64,000 nucleotides of DNA from Ceriagrion tenellum (lineage: Eukaryota; Arthropoda; Insecta; Odonata; Coenagrionidae): NCBI GenBank assembly GCA_963169105.1, contig OY720640.1:117476085-117540084 (forward strand). The letters are read 5' to 3'. Below, in pieces: positions 45,590-56,635 of the stretch. Under the pieces are notes generated by a model. That model ran no database searches, was not told the origin of the DNA, and worked only from the letters and a program-made list of their open reading frames with translations. The position numbers and the translations under genes were made by a program. Each line of letters opens with the position of its first letter. Position 1 is the stretch's first letter.

Positions 45590-47325
45590 TTTATGACAAT
45601 TTAATTTTCAGTATAATTTCATCTAATACGTATTGATACGGAAGCGTTAAAAATCCATAAGCATTAGGCCACAGTAGCACAGGAAGAATTGGCAGTCGTC
45701 GCGGAGGATGTTGCTAAATGAGCACAAATTCTTGATAGAAAAATATTCGGTCACTCCGGGTTTAGAGTATCATTATCATCTGTTGAACCATTTGCCCAAG
45801 TGATGATTCAGTTGAAATCCTGTGTCCCTAGGACATTGTTTCCGCAGCCTTTCGTTTGAACGAATAACGATCGATGAACATATCGATAGATTTCATTGAA
45901 CCACATTGAATTTTAAAAGATTCAAGTCAATTTCAATAAATAATGATTTATAATCATTATTAATATAAAAATCAGTTCCCCTGTCCCCCTTCTGTCCGCT
46001 TCTTGAATTCTCATAACAGAATGTATATACATATTGGGTATTATTTTTTTGGAATCATATTTTCTTTTAAATATTCAAATTAGGAATACTGGTGATGTAA
46101 ACCAAAAGGAACGCTAAACGAAAGGATCTGGGATGAAGATTTTTATTCTTTAATCCGAATTTCCTCTTCCTTTCGATTTCATTATGTATTGGAATAATCG
46201 TTAGTCCAGTTGTTCAAAAATTTGTTGTAAAATTTTTGTTATAAATGTTCAGCCTCTCCATCAAGGTATTTGAAGTGTTAAAATATTAAAAGAACTTTGA
46301 ATATATTCGGTGTTTTACTTGGGTTCCTTGTTACTATTATTGGTTTCTCTGTGCAATTAAACCTTCACCCTTGTGAACATTATCTGTAAAAATTTTCCCA
46401 GAACTAACAAACATTTGAGCCGTTTCCCTTGATTAAATTAATCTATAAATGGTGAATATTTTGTAAATTAATTATTCCAGGAGAACCCCGCTGTCGATAC
46501 CACGGACTTGTCCTCGTTGGAGAATCTGTTGGGAGTCATCCTGGCCACCTGTGGGAGGAAGGCTATTCTACCTGAAGACAAATGGCAGCCCCTCAAGAAG
46601 AACGGTGCGTCGCTACTCATTAAGGCAGCGATAGGTGGCGCCACTGAGTGCGTCGACTTCGTCCTCCGGTGCGGGTGTACCGTCAACGACTCTCTGGTCA
46701 TACAACGTGGCGTGGATAAGCGAGCAATCGACTTCGCGGTCGAGGGAGTTCACCATGAAGTGGTCCTACTTCTACTGCGATGGGACTCTATTCTCCCGAG
46801 CGTGAGTAATCTCCAAGAGTGATTTAAGTCAATGAGCCAAAGGTGCGTGGGTATCCAGGACTTCTGAAGAGAAAGGAATGAATTTCACTAAAGTATTAAG
46901 AGCGGAGATCTAGATAAGATGGAAGATATCTGGGAAAGATAGAAAAAAGACATTGGGGATGTTAACTAATGGGTTGGTGAAAAGGGTAGACCGTTTTTAT
47001 GCAAATGGTGTACGAAGAGAATTATGAAGAATGAGCTCTTCTTAAATCAAATAAGTTTGAATGCCTACCAGCCGAAGAAGGAAGGAAGAATGATATTTTG
47101 AAGGATTGTAGGGATTCTGTTCACCAGGGAATGGGCAAATACTTGGGAAGATAGTCACATTCATAAGATGCTAATGAAGATCAGGTTTCGCGGTAACCCT
47201 GATGAAATATGACGCAAGATTCAAAACATCTACCAGAGAGCAAACGAATTACACCAGGCTAAGCTCCTGCTTCAATGTCTCGAAAATGAGCCTCATTTTG
47301 AGTTCATCTTCGACACGGAGCGGAG
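45590..47325 (+). repeat. inverted duplication, arm 2
   Basis: Partner of 35375-39445, covering the end of the intron-like gap and the second coding block of the ankyrin pseudogene. Since the plus-strand gene continues on both sides (44071 and 48417) and arm 1 does not, arm 2 is the likely source. Confidence 0.8.
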
Positions 47326-48417
47326 TGATATCCCCAATCACCATTCAAACGAAAGAAGATTTCGAGAAATTGTCGACCCACGACATTCGGACGGCATCTA
47401 TAAGCGTCGAAAAAACAATACAACGGCTCGGATCCGAGGAAAAGTCTGGAGTTCCAATTATTACTTTTTCTCTTGTTGAGTTCACGGTCTCAAGTTATCT
47501 CAGACTGCAGGAGGAATAGACAATTGCTAAGCGAAATGATTCCGCGAGTGGCGAAATGAAGAGAGCAATGAAACGCACAACTGGATTTTGCAAATGTCTG
47601 TCAGATAGATGTTTAGGCTATTTGCAAGAAATGGACTCTTACGCTCTCGGTGACATCCGCAGAGAGTTCGACGAATTTATTTCCGTAATTGCGTCACATT
47701 TTCCAGCGGGCAACATTCCGTTGGACGAGGACGGTCACGTGATGGGTGACTCGGATCGACTGGAGAGGCGAGTCAAAGGGGACTGTCTGTTTGCCTTCTC
47801 GGTATTATTGAGGAGACGACTGGAGCTGGATTCGGAATATTTTACGGCGTAAGAACTGAGGGAGAGGAAAGTGATTTTTGGGAAATTTATAAAGCATTCT
47901 CAGCATTGAAATTCACTGAGAAGACGGGAAATATTCGGATGACTAAATCACTTTTCATTCAGTATTTCTTCGCCGTGCTCTCCACGTTTCTCTCGAGTGA
48001 AGATTTGTCCGAAATCCTTCTACGCGTAGACATTCCTCATTGGAATTGAAATATTTTACATGAACCACTGTATGGTAATAATGACGCCATGGCCTTCCGA
48101 ACCTTGTATGACTTCGCTCGGCTCCTTATGGGGGAAAACGCCCTCTGGAGGGTGCACTCCATCAGACAGTAGGATTCAGATCCATTCTGGAAATACTGAT
48201 TGAGAAACAAGATGATGACCGATTCATTCAACTGATACTGACTCCACAAGATTTCTTCGTGAGTTTCTTTTCGGATAAAGTCTAGGATCTCCGGTCGTAC
48301 TCGACGCAGTATTGGTTGACCTCCGACTCCGCAACGTTGCCACGTCTCCCTCGATTACGATCGGATTTTGACTCCTTTATGAAGAAAATCGGGAAACCTA
48401 TGAAATTTAAGAAATGA

Positions 48418-49214
48418 CTCTCCAAACGAAAGGATTAAAAGAAAATAGCGACCTGCAGGATGACTCCTGCATGATGGAGGGGGATGGGTTTATTATCGAT
48501 CGATCGAACCTGAGATGTGTAAGTTTTATGGAACAATCGATTGTATCGAAAGATAATGTATTAAATTGGCCGATACATAAAATTAATTACCCAATACCCA
48601 AAATAAATACTCAAAATATTACATAAACGTTCATTTAAATAATTCGCGACTGCGTGTGTAAAGGTTAAAATGTCGATAAAGATAATTAAAATATCAATCG
48701 CCATCCGTTACAAAAAGGTGTGTTTTTTTGCAAGATACCTGAATGAATTACTAAAATTCCTTTCGAATAATCGTCCATGAGATGAATTGCCAGTGGCAAA
48801 ATATAGATTATCCCAAAAAACAAACATCACGAGGAGGTTTCGAGGAATTGAATTTATAACCTTCGCTGAGTGCGTTAAATTCCCTGATAACATATGATTT
48901 ATAAATTTTTGCTTAGTGCTATTAACTACTGAAATACAGTATGCAGGAAAATATTGACGCAGAGTTAAGTGTACTAATACGTATTTATGAATGAAACTTT
49001 GTGACTGTGCCTTCCTCGGAAGGGAATGGCGTGATTGGTATGCATGAATGTATGTATGAATTTATCGGAAGTGTAATAAACTGATCGAGAGAAGTCTCTT
49101 GCCTTAAAATTCTTCATCAACAAACGCAAACTCCTCACCCATTTGAATAGGACCCCTGGTACTCGAAGAAAGTGAATGATGCTGGCAAGAGTTTAATTGT
49201 TTCATAATAAATAG
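48418..49214. other. AT-rich spacer
   Basis: No gene or structured repeat recognised. Confidence 0.4.
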
Positions 49215-49390
49215 CGGTATGTTGGAGAGCATAGTGAGGTAAGGGTACCACCAAAATACCGACTACCGTTGGCAACAGGTAAATTTATATTTGGATGCAA
49301 AACGGTGGACTTTTCGACAACGTAGGGAGGTAAGTGTTTCGCCTAAACTCAGAAAGCCTTTGGAAACACCTTAATTTATATTTGGATTCA
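49215..49390. repeat. minisatellite, left part
   Basis: Repeats of roughly 90-100 bp built from AGTGAGGTAAG, CGCCTAAA..C, CAACAGGTAAATTTATATTTG and GGATGCAAAACGGTGG. The array continues at 52690-52830 on the far side of LINE copy 2, which inserted within a unit. Confidence 0.65.
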
Positions 49391-49519
49391 GTAGTAGTAG
49401 TCTTTGGTTTATAGGGTGCGTCGACAACATGGTCATTTTGCACCACTACCCGTCATGTTTATTAAAAAAAATATTTTACATATATTGGTATTAAAATAAA
49501 ATTGTTATTAAAATAAATT

Positions 49520-52487
49520 TTACATCCTTAAAATATTGTTAAAAAGGCCAGTTAAATTTAAAAATGATAAAACACGGTTGAGAACATCTGAGTCATCGCC
49601 TAGGATCGACTTTATGTCTCCCGCTAACTGCAGCCTGCTACGCAAGCATCGGTATTTGTCACACTCCGTCAGGATATGCCGAACGCTGAGAGGGTAGTCG
49701 CAGTCATCACAGCGAGGTGGTCGTTTCTCCTCGGTGAAGAGAAAGGAGTGAGTCAAAGGGCAATGCCCTATCCTCAAACGTGTGATGACGACTTCCTCCC
49801 GGCGACTCTTCCTGACGGATGTGGGCCACGCTGACACTACCGATTTCACCCCGCGCAGTTTATTATTTTCTACGTTCCTCCATATATCGTTCCACTCTTC
49901 TAGGGCTACATTTCTCAAGATAGCCTTAAGGTCCTCGTATGGTACCAGCGTCAGAGTTATTTCCTCTAAGTCCAGTGCCTCCTTCGCCAAAGCGTCGGCT
50001 CTTTCATTTCCAGGGATACCCACATGCCCTGGGACCCAAAGGAATGATACAGATATTCCCCTTCTGCTAAGGGATATCAAAGCAGTTTGTATATCTTGAA
50101 CGATTGGGTGCATTGAAGAAAAGCTAGAAATGGAGTTCAGGGCGCTAAGAGAGTCCGAGCATATGACGAAGGAGCCACTGTTCCCTTCTATCCCTCCTAG
50201 AGCCATTTTTATTGCGAGGAGTTCCGCTGTGTAAACACTACACAGCGGATTCAACCTCGCCTTGATGGCTCCATGGTGGGATGAGACAACTGCACATGCA
50301 CAGGCAGCGTCAGACTTAGAGCCATCTGTAAAAACTGGCACGATACCGGGGTTGCAGTGAAGATATAAATAAAACTGACGCTGGTATTCCAGAGTAGTGG
50401 TAAGAGCTTTCTTGCGCTGAGTGAGTCCCATGTTGATTTTAGGAGCGGGAGTTTCCCATGGCGGATGTTTAGGAAAGCCAGAGGGATATACTTCAGGAAG
50501 CGTGATTAGATGTTCCCATCATAACGATATCGTTGATTGCCACGGCGAAAAGTGTTACGCTTAAAACTGACCCTTGTGGAACCCCATTATCTTGGCTGTA
50601 TGCTACGGATAGGTACTGACCGATTCTAACCTTAAACACCCGATCGGATAAAAAATTCTTAATAAAAGTGGGTAGATTACCCCTGAGACCCCATTCGTGC
50701 AAAGTGTTCAATATTTTCCGCCGCCAGACAGTGTCATATGCCTTCTCTATGTCAAAGAAGACGCCGACAACGTGCTGGCGGAGAAGAAAGGCTTCCTGGA
50801 TGTAGTTATCTATTCTTATCAGGTGATCGATCGTGGACCGGCCTCTACGAAATCCACACTGAATATCGGAGAGAAGGTTTCGGCGCTCTAGCCACCAAAT
50901 AAGCCGTCGGTTAACCATTCTTTCCATTAACTTGCACAGGCAGTTAGTGAGTGATATTGATCTATAACCATTCGGGTCAGTACGATCTTTGCCCTGCTTA
51001 GGTATGGGTATTACTACTGATTCACGCCAGGACGACGGGAGGTCTCTCCAAAGGTGATTGAGAGTGTGGAGGACCTCTAACATTGTCGTCGTCGGAATAT
51101 TCCGGAGAAAGGCGTTGTGGACCTCATCCAATCCCGGAGCCGTAAATTTGGAGTCATCAACGGCTGATTGTAGCTCCCTAAGGGAGAACGGAAGGTTATA
51201 ATCTTCATGAGAGCGGATCTCACGAAGGTTGATTGGTGAGGCTTCTACTCGTAATTTAATTCCCAAAAATGTGGGATTGTAATTTCTATTACTGCTTGTA
51301 TCGGCGAGTAATAGGCCAAAAGCCTCACCAATCTCAGGAGCTGAGGTCACAATATCGCCACCAACCTTAAGGTAGATTATTCCCAGCTGGTGGTGATTGC
51401 CCGAGATACTCTTCACCTTACGCCACACCTGTGCAAGTGGAGTCCTGCTATTCACACCCGACACAAATTCCATCCAGGAAGCCCTTTTTGCGTCTCTTAC
51501 GACCTGTCGTGCCTTCGCTCGCAAGCGCCTGAAGGAGGATAGATTGGTTTCCGTCGGATATTTGTTAAAAATCCGCAACGCCTTTTTACGCTGGCGGATA
51601 GCTTTCGCGCAGTCATCATTCCACCACGGAACTTGAGGTTTCGTCGTAGTACCGCGAGACCGTGGTACGCTGACGCGTGTGGCCTGTATTATACTGCTTG
51701 TCAAATTATTAATATTGTCAACACTATCACGTGTTTCGTCATATTTGAAATTAAAACTGCTTCTGAAAAGCGGCGTCTGCTTTCCGGATAGCCCAATGGC
51801 CTGTCCGTATAAAACTAGGGTTATAATGCCGTTCCTTGGTAATAAGAAGTGGGAGGTGATCGCTCCCACAGAGATCGTCATGAACGGATAAGTTAAATTT
51901 TGTACTTAGGGCGCTCGATACAATGCACAAATCTATGCTTGAAGAGTCGCCGGTAAAGGAATTAAAACGGGTTTTTTCCCCATTGTTCAAGAAAAAACCA
52001 AGACATTATCTAAAATAAAGGAGGATAAAATCCGTCCTCTACGATTGCATTGCCTTCTTGGGCTTCCCCAAAGAGGATCGTGGGCGTTAAAATCTCCTAG
52101 TAAAATAAACGGCTGAGGTAGTTGACGGACAAGAGCATTCAGGTAAAATTGAGTGACCGGTGCACCTTCGGGCAGGTACACGTTGCATAGCGTGATCGCC
52201 TCGGGGGCGTACACGGTGACTGCCACCGCTTGGTACGGCGTGTTTAGGTGCACTCGGGAGGTGTAAAGGGCCTCCCGAATAGAAACCATAACTCCACCAT
52301 GGGCTCGTTGGCCAATGATTTCGTCAAATCTAAATACGTTAAAACCTTTTAAAAAGCCCTTGTCCGCCATTTTGAAATGCGTTTCTTGGAGACAAACACA
52401 ACATGGGTTAAATTCGCGAGTTAAAATGGCCAGCTCCTCCTTATGCCGATAAAAACCATTACAGTTCCACTGTAAGATAAAAACCAT
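49520..52487 (-). pseudogene. LINE copy 2 ORF2
   Basis: ORF2 starts MVFILQWNCNGFYRHKEEL at 52487. The endonuclease frame runs to 51987 with QETHF, YLPEGAPV and GDFNAHDPLWG, then shifts to 51990-51751 (SIDLCIVSS, SDHLPLLI) and to 51881-50493. The last has RT motifs GYRSISLTNCLCK, GFRRGRSTIDHL, FFDIEKAYDTVW and GVPQGSVLSVTLF and stops after AINDIV: the YVDD box and thumb are deleted. Frame 50431-49520 carries a complete RNase H (FTDGSKSD; AELLAIKMAL; ICSDSLSALNS; GNERADALAKEA, so the D-E-D-D set is present) and the terminal CDDCD..H...C motif. Without the RT catalytic Asp pair it cannot be autonomous. Confidence 0.9.
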
Positions 52488-52552
52488 AAAAGGTGCGTAA
52501 TAAATAATTTTAAAATTAAAAAAAAAACAAACAATAAAAAAGGGCATTAAGT

Positions 52553-52689
52553 TCAGAGGGAGAAATAGCGCTTTATGCGATATCTCCTTCCCTTAGACCT
52601 AGCCCGGCGGACCTCCGACTCAGAGACATATTCATCCTCTTCCATCGATTCTGGTTGGCTCTGGCGGGCCGGACCAGATGGCCCGGGGG
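52553..52689 (-). pseudogene. LINE copy 2 ORF1, C-terminal remnant
   Basis: Reads SMEEDEYVSESEVRRARSKG followed by RRYRIKRYFSL and TGA, matching the acidic-then-basic tail of copy 1 ORF1 (EAMEEDNLSDSEI). The zinc knuckles are lost through 5' truncation. Confidence 0.75.
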
Positions 52690-52830
52690 ATTTGGATTCA
52701 AAGTGGCGGATTTTGGCAGAATATAGTGAGGTAAGTGTAACGCCTAAACACGCCGTTGGAATCAGCCAAATATATATTTGGATGCAAATAGGCGGCGAGA
52801 GCCACTGGCAACAAATGCATTAAAACTTGG
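52690..52830. repeat. minisatellite, right part
   Basis: Continues the array of 49215-49390: AGTGAGGTAAGTGTAACGCC, then ATATATATTTGGATGCAAAT and further TTGGATACAAAATGGCGG words. Confidence 0.65.
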
Positions 52831-53507
52831 ATACAAAATGGCGGAGAGAAAAGCCGCTGGGGGATATACAGGGGGACAGTCCCCCATCCCCCTACCGCTC
52901 CGAAGTGGGGACCAAAAGGGTGGGGATAGCCAGTCACACCTGGGCGACAGGTGACACTTTTGGGAGGGGGAAATACCCCCCCCCCTAACTGCTCCGAAGT
53001 GGGTACCTTAGTCTCGTCCAAATCTGGAATCAGGAAAATTTGAGGAGTGTCTCCATCTTTCAAAATGCAATTCTTTTGCTACGCAAAAATTTTTAAGTTG
53101 AATTGTTCCATCTAAAAAGTGTTGCTTACGTAAATAAGTACTTTTTGCCAGGTATTTTTCTTGCTTCTGGTACAGAGAATTCTTAGTGAGTGCTCAAAGA
53201 GAGAAAATGCCGTCAATTGTGTCGCTTAATTTGTTCATTTTACCCCATAAGGCTCCCTCAAGAAGCAATTAAAAATGTTCAGCTGCTGAAGACGTTACTC
53301 CTTTTTAAATTTAGCACGGCGCGGAAAATGAAGGCACAGGAATTCGTTCAGGTCATTTGTGAAAGCGTTCTGTGTAACAAACGGGAGTTAAAAAAGAGAA
53401 ATGTCCCCTTAGTAAACGTTAACTGATCCTAAGGGTCAACATTTTAAAATAAACCCCTAACAGTCTCGTAGAAAACGATGTGGAGGTCAATATGTATTTT
53501 AACGCAG
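52831..53507. other. non-coding region with C-rich block
   Basis: 52855-53000 holds two similar GC-rich halves, each with CGCTCCGAAGTGGG-like or TGCTCCGAAGTGGG words after runs of C. Possibly another old tandem unit. The open frame 53190-53426 has no recognisable motif. Confidence 0.35.
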
Positions 53508-53712
53508 GCCCCGGTGGCAGCGGGGTAAAGTCCTCGCCTGCTAAACGTTACGGGTTCGAGTCCCGCCTGGGTGGGTTTTTCACCACCCAGGGCATGGTTG
53601 TATGTCAAGTTCTGTTGGTCCGGTCCCTGGAAAACCTGATGACAGGCGCAGCAGCCAGTCGGGATTCCAGGGACATACGGGCCAACAGAATCGTCCGGCA
53701 GCAAGAAAAGGC
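53508..53712 (+). repeat. tRNA-derived SINE, copy 2
   Basis: Close match to copy 1 (481-693): same A box, B box GGGTTCGAGTCCC, body CAAGTTCTGTTGGTCCGGTC and AACAGAATCGTCCGGCA end. AACGC on both sides may be a short target duplication. A few bases are missing before the B box. Confidence 0.8.
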
Positions 53713-55100
53713 GAAAACGCTTTAAAATCTTTAAAATTGAAATGTCGTAAATTAGCGCCATACTAAAACAATATCATGACCAAATCGTCTGAAAAGTGCA
53801 GGTGAAGTTATCATAGAGTACTTCGCCTGATCAGCGATCAGATAAAAGTACGCCTTGAGGCTTATGCACCCCAAGAAAAAATATAAATAATATACCAATT
53901 AACACTATCACTCTCAAGTCAAACGAGCCTCGTTAAAATCACATTAAACCCTTTGGGGGGCGATGCTTACATCTGAGGGAGCCAGTAGAAACAAGAGGGT
54001 GGCAGAAGGGTGCTGAAAGGCACGGACCTGACACAATCGTCACTATGCATACACGTCCTCGGACGAATAAAACGGACATCATTTCCATTTGAAAAATATA
54101 TCAATTTTATTTCTAAACTTTACTTTTCTCTATTTCATGGTGGGTTCATACAATCTATGATTTTAAAGCTTACGGTTTCGGGATGTTGGGTAAAGGTATT
54201 TGGAACCTAAGTCGGCGGTTCGAATAATTTTGAAAAACACTTATCTTTATCAACACAATGCCACCGTATAACTACTTAAATAAACTCCCATTGTTGCCAT
54301 TATTAACTGCGATGTCATAGAGTTTCTTTCTGATAAAGTTATATATATTTTACGGATTCCATTGTATCGTAGATCAGGTCATACTATTGCATATCAGATC
54401 ATAGGATAAAAATGAGGTGCATAGAGTCCAGAACAGACAGGTTTAAAACGTCGTTTTTCCCGGGATCAATTAAGAGACCAAAAGGGCAGCTATGAAACTT
54501 TGAAGTATAGACAGGTGTACTAGCTGATTAGATATTGCAAAGTTGATTACACATCCTTTTTTCTCTAGGGCCAGGTTTTTCACCATCCCAGGATGAACCT
54601 TCTATCTCATTTAAATAGTTCCAACTAAAGAAAATAGTCTCTGTAGCATATTTTATGTACCTGTATTGGGGTAGATGATGGGGAAATTTACTTGTGCATA
54701 GTGGTGCGTGATGGTGATACCTCACCCCCCTGCCAAACACCCGTCCATATCTACTTATTATTCTGCAAGCCACCACACAAGAGTACTACCCCCGGACAAA
54801 TAACTAGGGCACGGCCATTGGTACCCCTGTCTTGGCTTGCAGGGTAATACGTAAATGTAAATGTATTAACACCACAGGGAGGGACTGAAAGACCGGCAGG
54901 TTTGCAATGTCATATTTTCCATGATTATGGACTCCAATAATTATAACGTAAGACGCCAATACTGTTAATGAGGAAAGAGGCAGCTTATCGTTATTTTATA
55001 TTTATATCGTTACTTTAGTAACATTCCTCTCCGAGTACTCGGCAAGCATCGGGTTTCATTGCCATCATAATGGCCGAGGACTCCAGAGGGGTAGGGTAGT
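53713..55100. other. non-coding region with LINE-tail-like patch
   Basis: TATCTACTTATTATTCTGCA followed by AGCCACCACA at 54750-54780 resembles the CR1-like 3' terminus of copies B and C. TTAAACCCTTTGGGGGG at 53944 resembles a piggyBac-type end. Otherwise nothing supported. Confidence 0.35.
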
Positions 55101-55136
55101 GATCGCAGCCACGTCCGACGTCCATCGGATTGGTGG

Positions 55137-55590
55137 CTACGCTGCGGTTGGGTCATGCGTATGGAGTAGACGGAGGGACCCAAGTATTACGGCCTTCTGC
55201 ACGCGAGCTACCAGTGACTCCGCCTGTGCCACGCAGGACGGAATGCACTTGATGCTCTCCAGCAGCGAGCCCTTAACTCCACCGAGCACACCTATGATGA
55301 GGACCACCAGTTTAACAGTGTGTCCTGGGTACATTTGCCGAAACTCAAAAAGCAGGTCTTGATATTTCGTCCGTTTCTCCGTCTCCTTTGCATCCATATT
55401 CGTCACAGCCGGGGCCGAAAACTATCACGAGTATGGAGCGTGAGAGGTGGTCTAGGAGAATGATATCAGGCTTGGTCGCCTCCAACTACCCGGTGGTAGT
55501 AAAAGAGTAATTCCACCAGATGGTGCATTTATCGTTCTCCACGGTGGACTCAGTATCTCCAGGGGCATACGGCAGCACAGGAGTGTCGTC
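55137..55590 (-). pseudogene. LINE fragment with restriction-like endonuclease remnant
   Basis: The minus strand reads NDKCTIWWN and LEATKPDIILLDHLSRSILV in decayed frames (55560-55410), then 55406-55137 ETEKRTKYQDLLFEFRQMYP with VVLIIGVLGGVKGSL and QKAVILGSLRLL. KPDIIL..D is the start of a PD-(D/E)xK nuclease as found at the C-terminus of R2-like non-LTR elements, and the following segment is the usual carboxy end of such proteins. No RT is attached, so this is a short 3' piece. Clade assignment is uncertain. Confidence 0.6.
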
Positions 55591-55630
55591 GATTTATATT
55601 TTATTATTATATATTACTATATATATATTA

Positions 55631-55663
55631 CTAGCGAAAGGTACCCGTTGAAACTCAACGGGT
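55631..55663 (-). mobile_element. Helitron-like 3' terminus
   Basis: Read on the minus strand: a perfect 9-bp hairpin ACCCGTTGA/TCAACGGGT with a 3-nt loop (55663-55643), eight bases, then CTAG (55634-55631) followed by TAATATA. A hairpin close upstream of CTRR is the Helitron end signature and the junction base T fits A^T target use. No Rep/helicase ORF on either side, so any element is non-autonomous. Confidence 0.55.
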
Positions 55664-55719
55664 GTGAAAAACTGATTTTTTTATATACGAAAGCCACAAA
55701 ACCTGAAGAATAGTGAAGA

Positions 55720-55790
55720 ACCACGGAGCCCGAGCACACCCTGATGAACCGGTCTCGGAAGACGGACGAGTCCTCTTGAAATATATCAAC
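55720..55790 (+). ncRNA. hammerhead-like motif (degenerate)
   Basis: CTGATGA (55741-55747), then a stem CCGGTCT / AGACGG around CGGA, then CGAGTCC where GAAAC would be expected. Lies between the Helitron end and the piggyBac fragment. Penelope-type origin suspected from the motif order only. Confidence 0.35.
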
Positions 55791-55934
55791 TGAAGATAAT
55801 AATATAAAAATAATATTGATGATCAATTTACTAAATTTACTAAGGAAAACGAACTCCGATCATGGAGGCATCACAATATTGTAGAGGCATAAAAATGATA
55901 TTTTTTTTTAAATAAAACTGGTTTATGTGGTACG

Positions 55935-56635
55935 GTCAGGGTGAATAGGAAGAATATGCCAAAATTTGACAAACAAAAAATAGTTAGAGGTGATTTTGAA
56001 ATGCTGTGCAGTGGAAATATTCTCGCCATGAAATGGCGTGACAAACGCGATGTTTCCTTACTATCCACTATTCATACAGGCCAAATGCTTGATAGTGGAA
56101 AAAATGCCATAGGAAAAACAACGTTATTTTCAAACCAGACGCTGTTGTCGATTATGTCAAAAATATGAGGTTGGTTGACAAATCAGATATGATGATTGGG
56201 TCAGTGGAGTGCATGAGGAAGTCCGTGAAGTGGTACAAAAAACTGTTTTTCCACCTTCTCGACGTAACATTGTTAAACGCATTTTATTTATTCAAATTGA
56301 AAACTAAAAAGGCAATTTCTTATAGGAAATTTGTACGGACTGTTGTAGATCAGCTTCTAAAAAAATATAGTGTTTTAGGAACAGATAATACCATATTGCA
56401 AGAAAACTTCCAGGTTGGTGCGAACGTTCCTGAAAGAATAAATGCTAGGCATTTTATTGAAAAAATACCAGATTCTGCGGGCAAAAAAACCCCCAGAGAG
56501 TATGCTTCGTGTGTAAGAATACTACAAAAAGGGATCAAAAGAGAAAAGACACGCGCTTTTGGTGCAGAGAATGTCAAAAAGCAGTATGTATTGATTGTTT
56601 TAGAGATTATCATTCAAGTATTGATTTCTAAGTGA
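55935..56635 (+). pseudogene. piggyBac-type transposase, C-terminal part
   Basis: 55941-56168 holds GDFEMLCSGNILAMKWRDKR and DVSLLSTIHTGQM. After a shift, 56165-56635 has MRLVDKSDMMIGSVECMRKS (last catalytic Asp region, family 'GGVDKSDQ'), VKWYKKLFFHLLDVTLLNAF and a tail that in intact relatives is a Cys-rich zinc domain, here frameshifted with only YASCV left readable. The N-terminal two thirds are missing. Cut-and-paste transposase into TTAA by family knowledge. This copy is dead. Confidence 0.85.

Larger units (their letters stand above)
44071..48417 (+). pseudogene. multi-exon ankyrin-repeat gene, degenerate
   Basis: Coding block 1 (44071-44868) reads ALIDVLLFSSRNAAGEKRSL and ESVSRTISRLSGAIAF, then an ankyrin unit DVRNAEGRTLLEEAVVRG, a TGA, and EALLEEDSDPRIGPNASGET with ALELAREMAAQ. 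It ends near a donor (GTAATG 44868 or GTGAGT 44871). After about 1.6 kb, acceptor TTATTCCAG leads into block 2 (from 46484; ENPAVDTTDLSSLENLLG, ankyrin-like NGASLLIKAAIGGATECVDF). Shifted blocks follow: HKMLMKIRFRGNPDEI*RKI (47159), DFEKLSTHDIRTASISVEKT (47353), YLQEMDSYALGDIRREFDEF (47620), LRVDIPHWN (48020) and DFFVSFFSDKV (48250), ending ..KPMKFKK and TGA at 48417. At least six stops or shifts. I do not recognise the part after the ankyrin repeats. Confidence 0.65.
49391..52689 (-). mobile_element. I-group LINE, copy 2, 5'-truncated
   Basis: Flanked by ATTTGGATTCA at 49380-49390 and 52690-52700, an 11-bp target duplication. Contains the tail of ORF1 (52689-52553), most of ORF2 and the family 3' UTR with GTAGTAGTAG end. 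Truncation falls inside ORF1. An internal deletion near 50514 removes RT sequence including the catalytic box. Better preserved than copy 1 in the RNase H region. Confidence 0.88.

Noticed and set aside
53190..53426. 78-codon plus-strand frame
   Set aside because: Lys/Arg/Leu-rich but without recognisable domain or splice signals.
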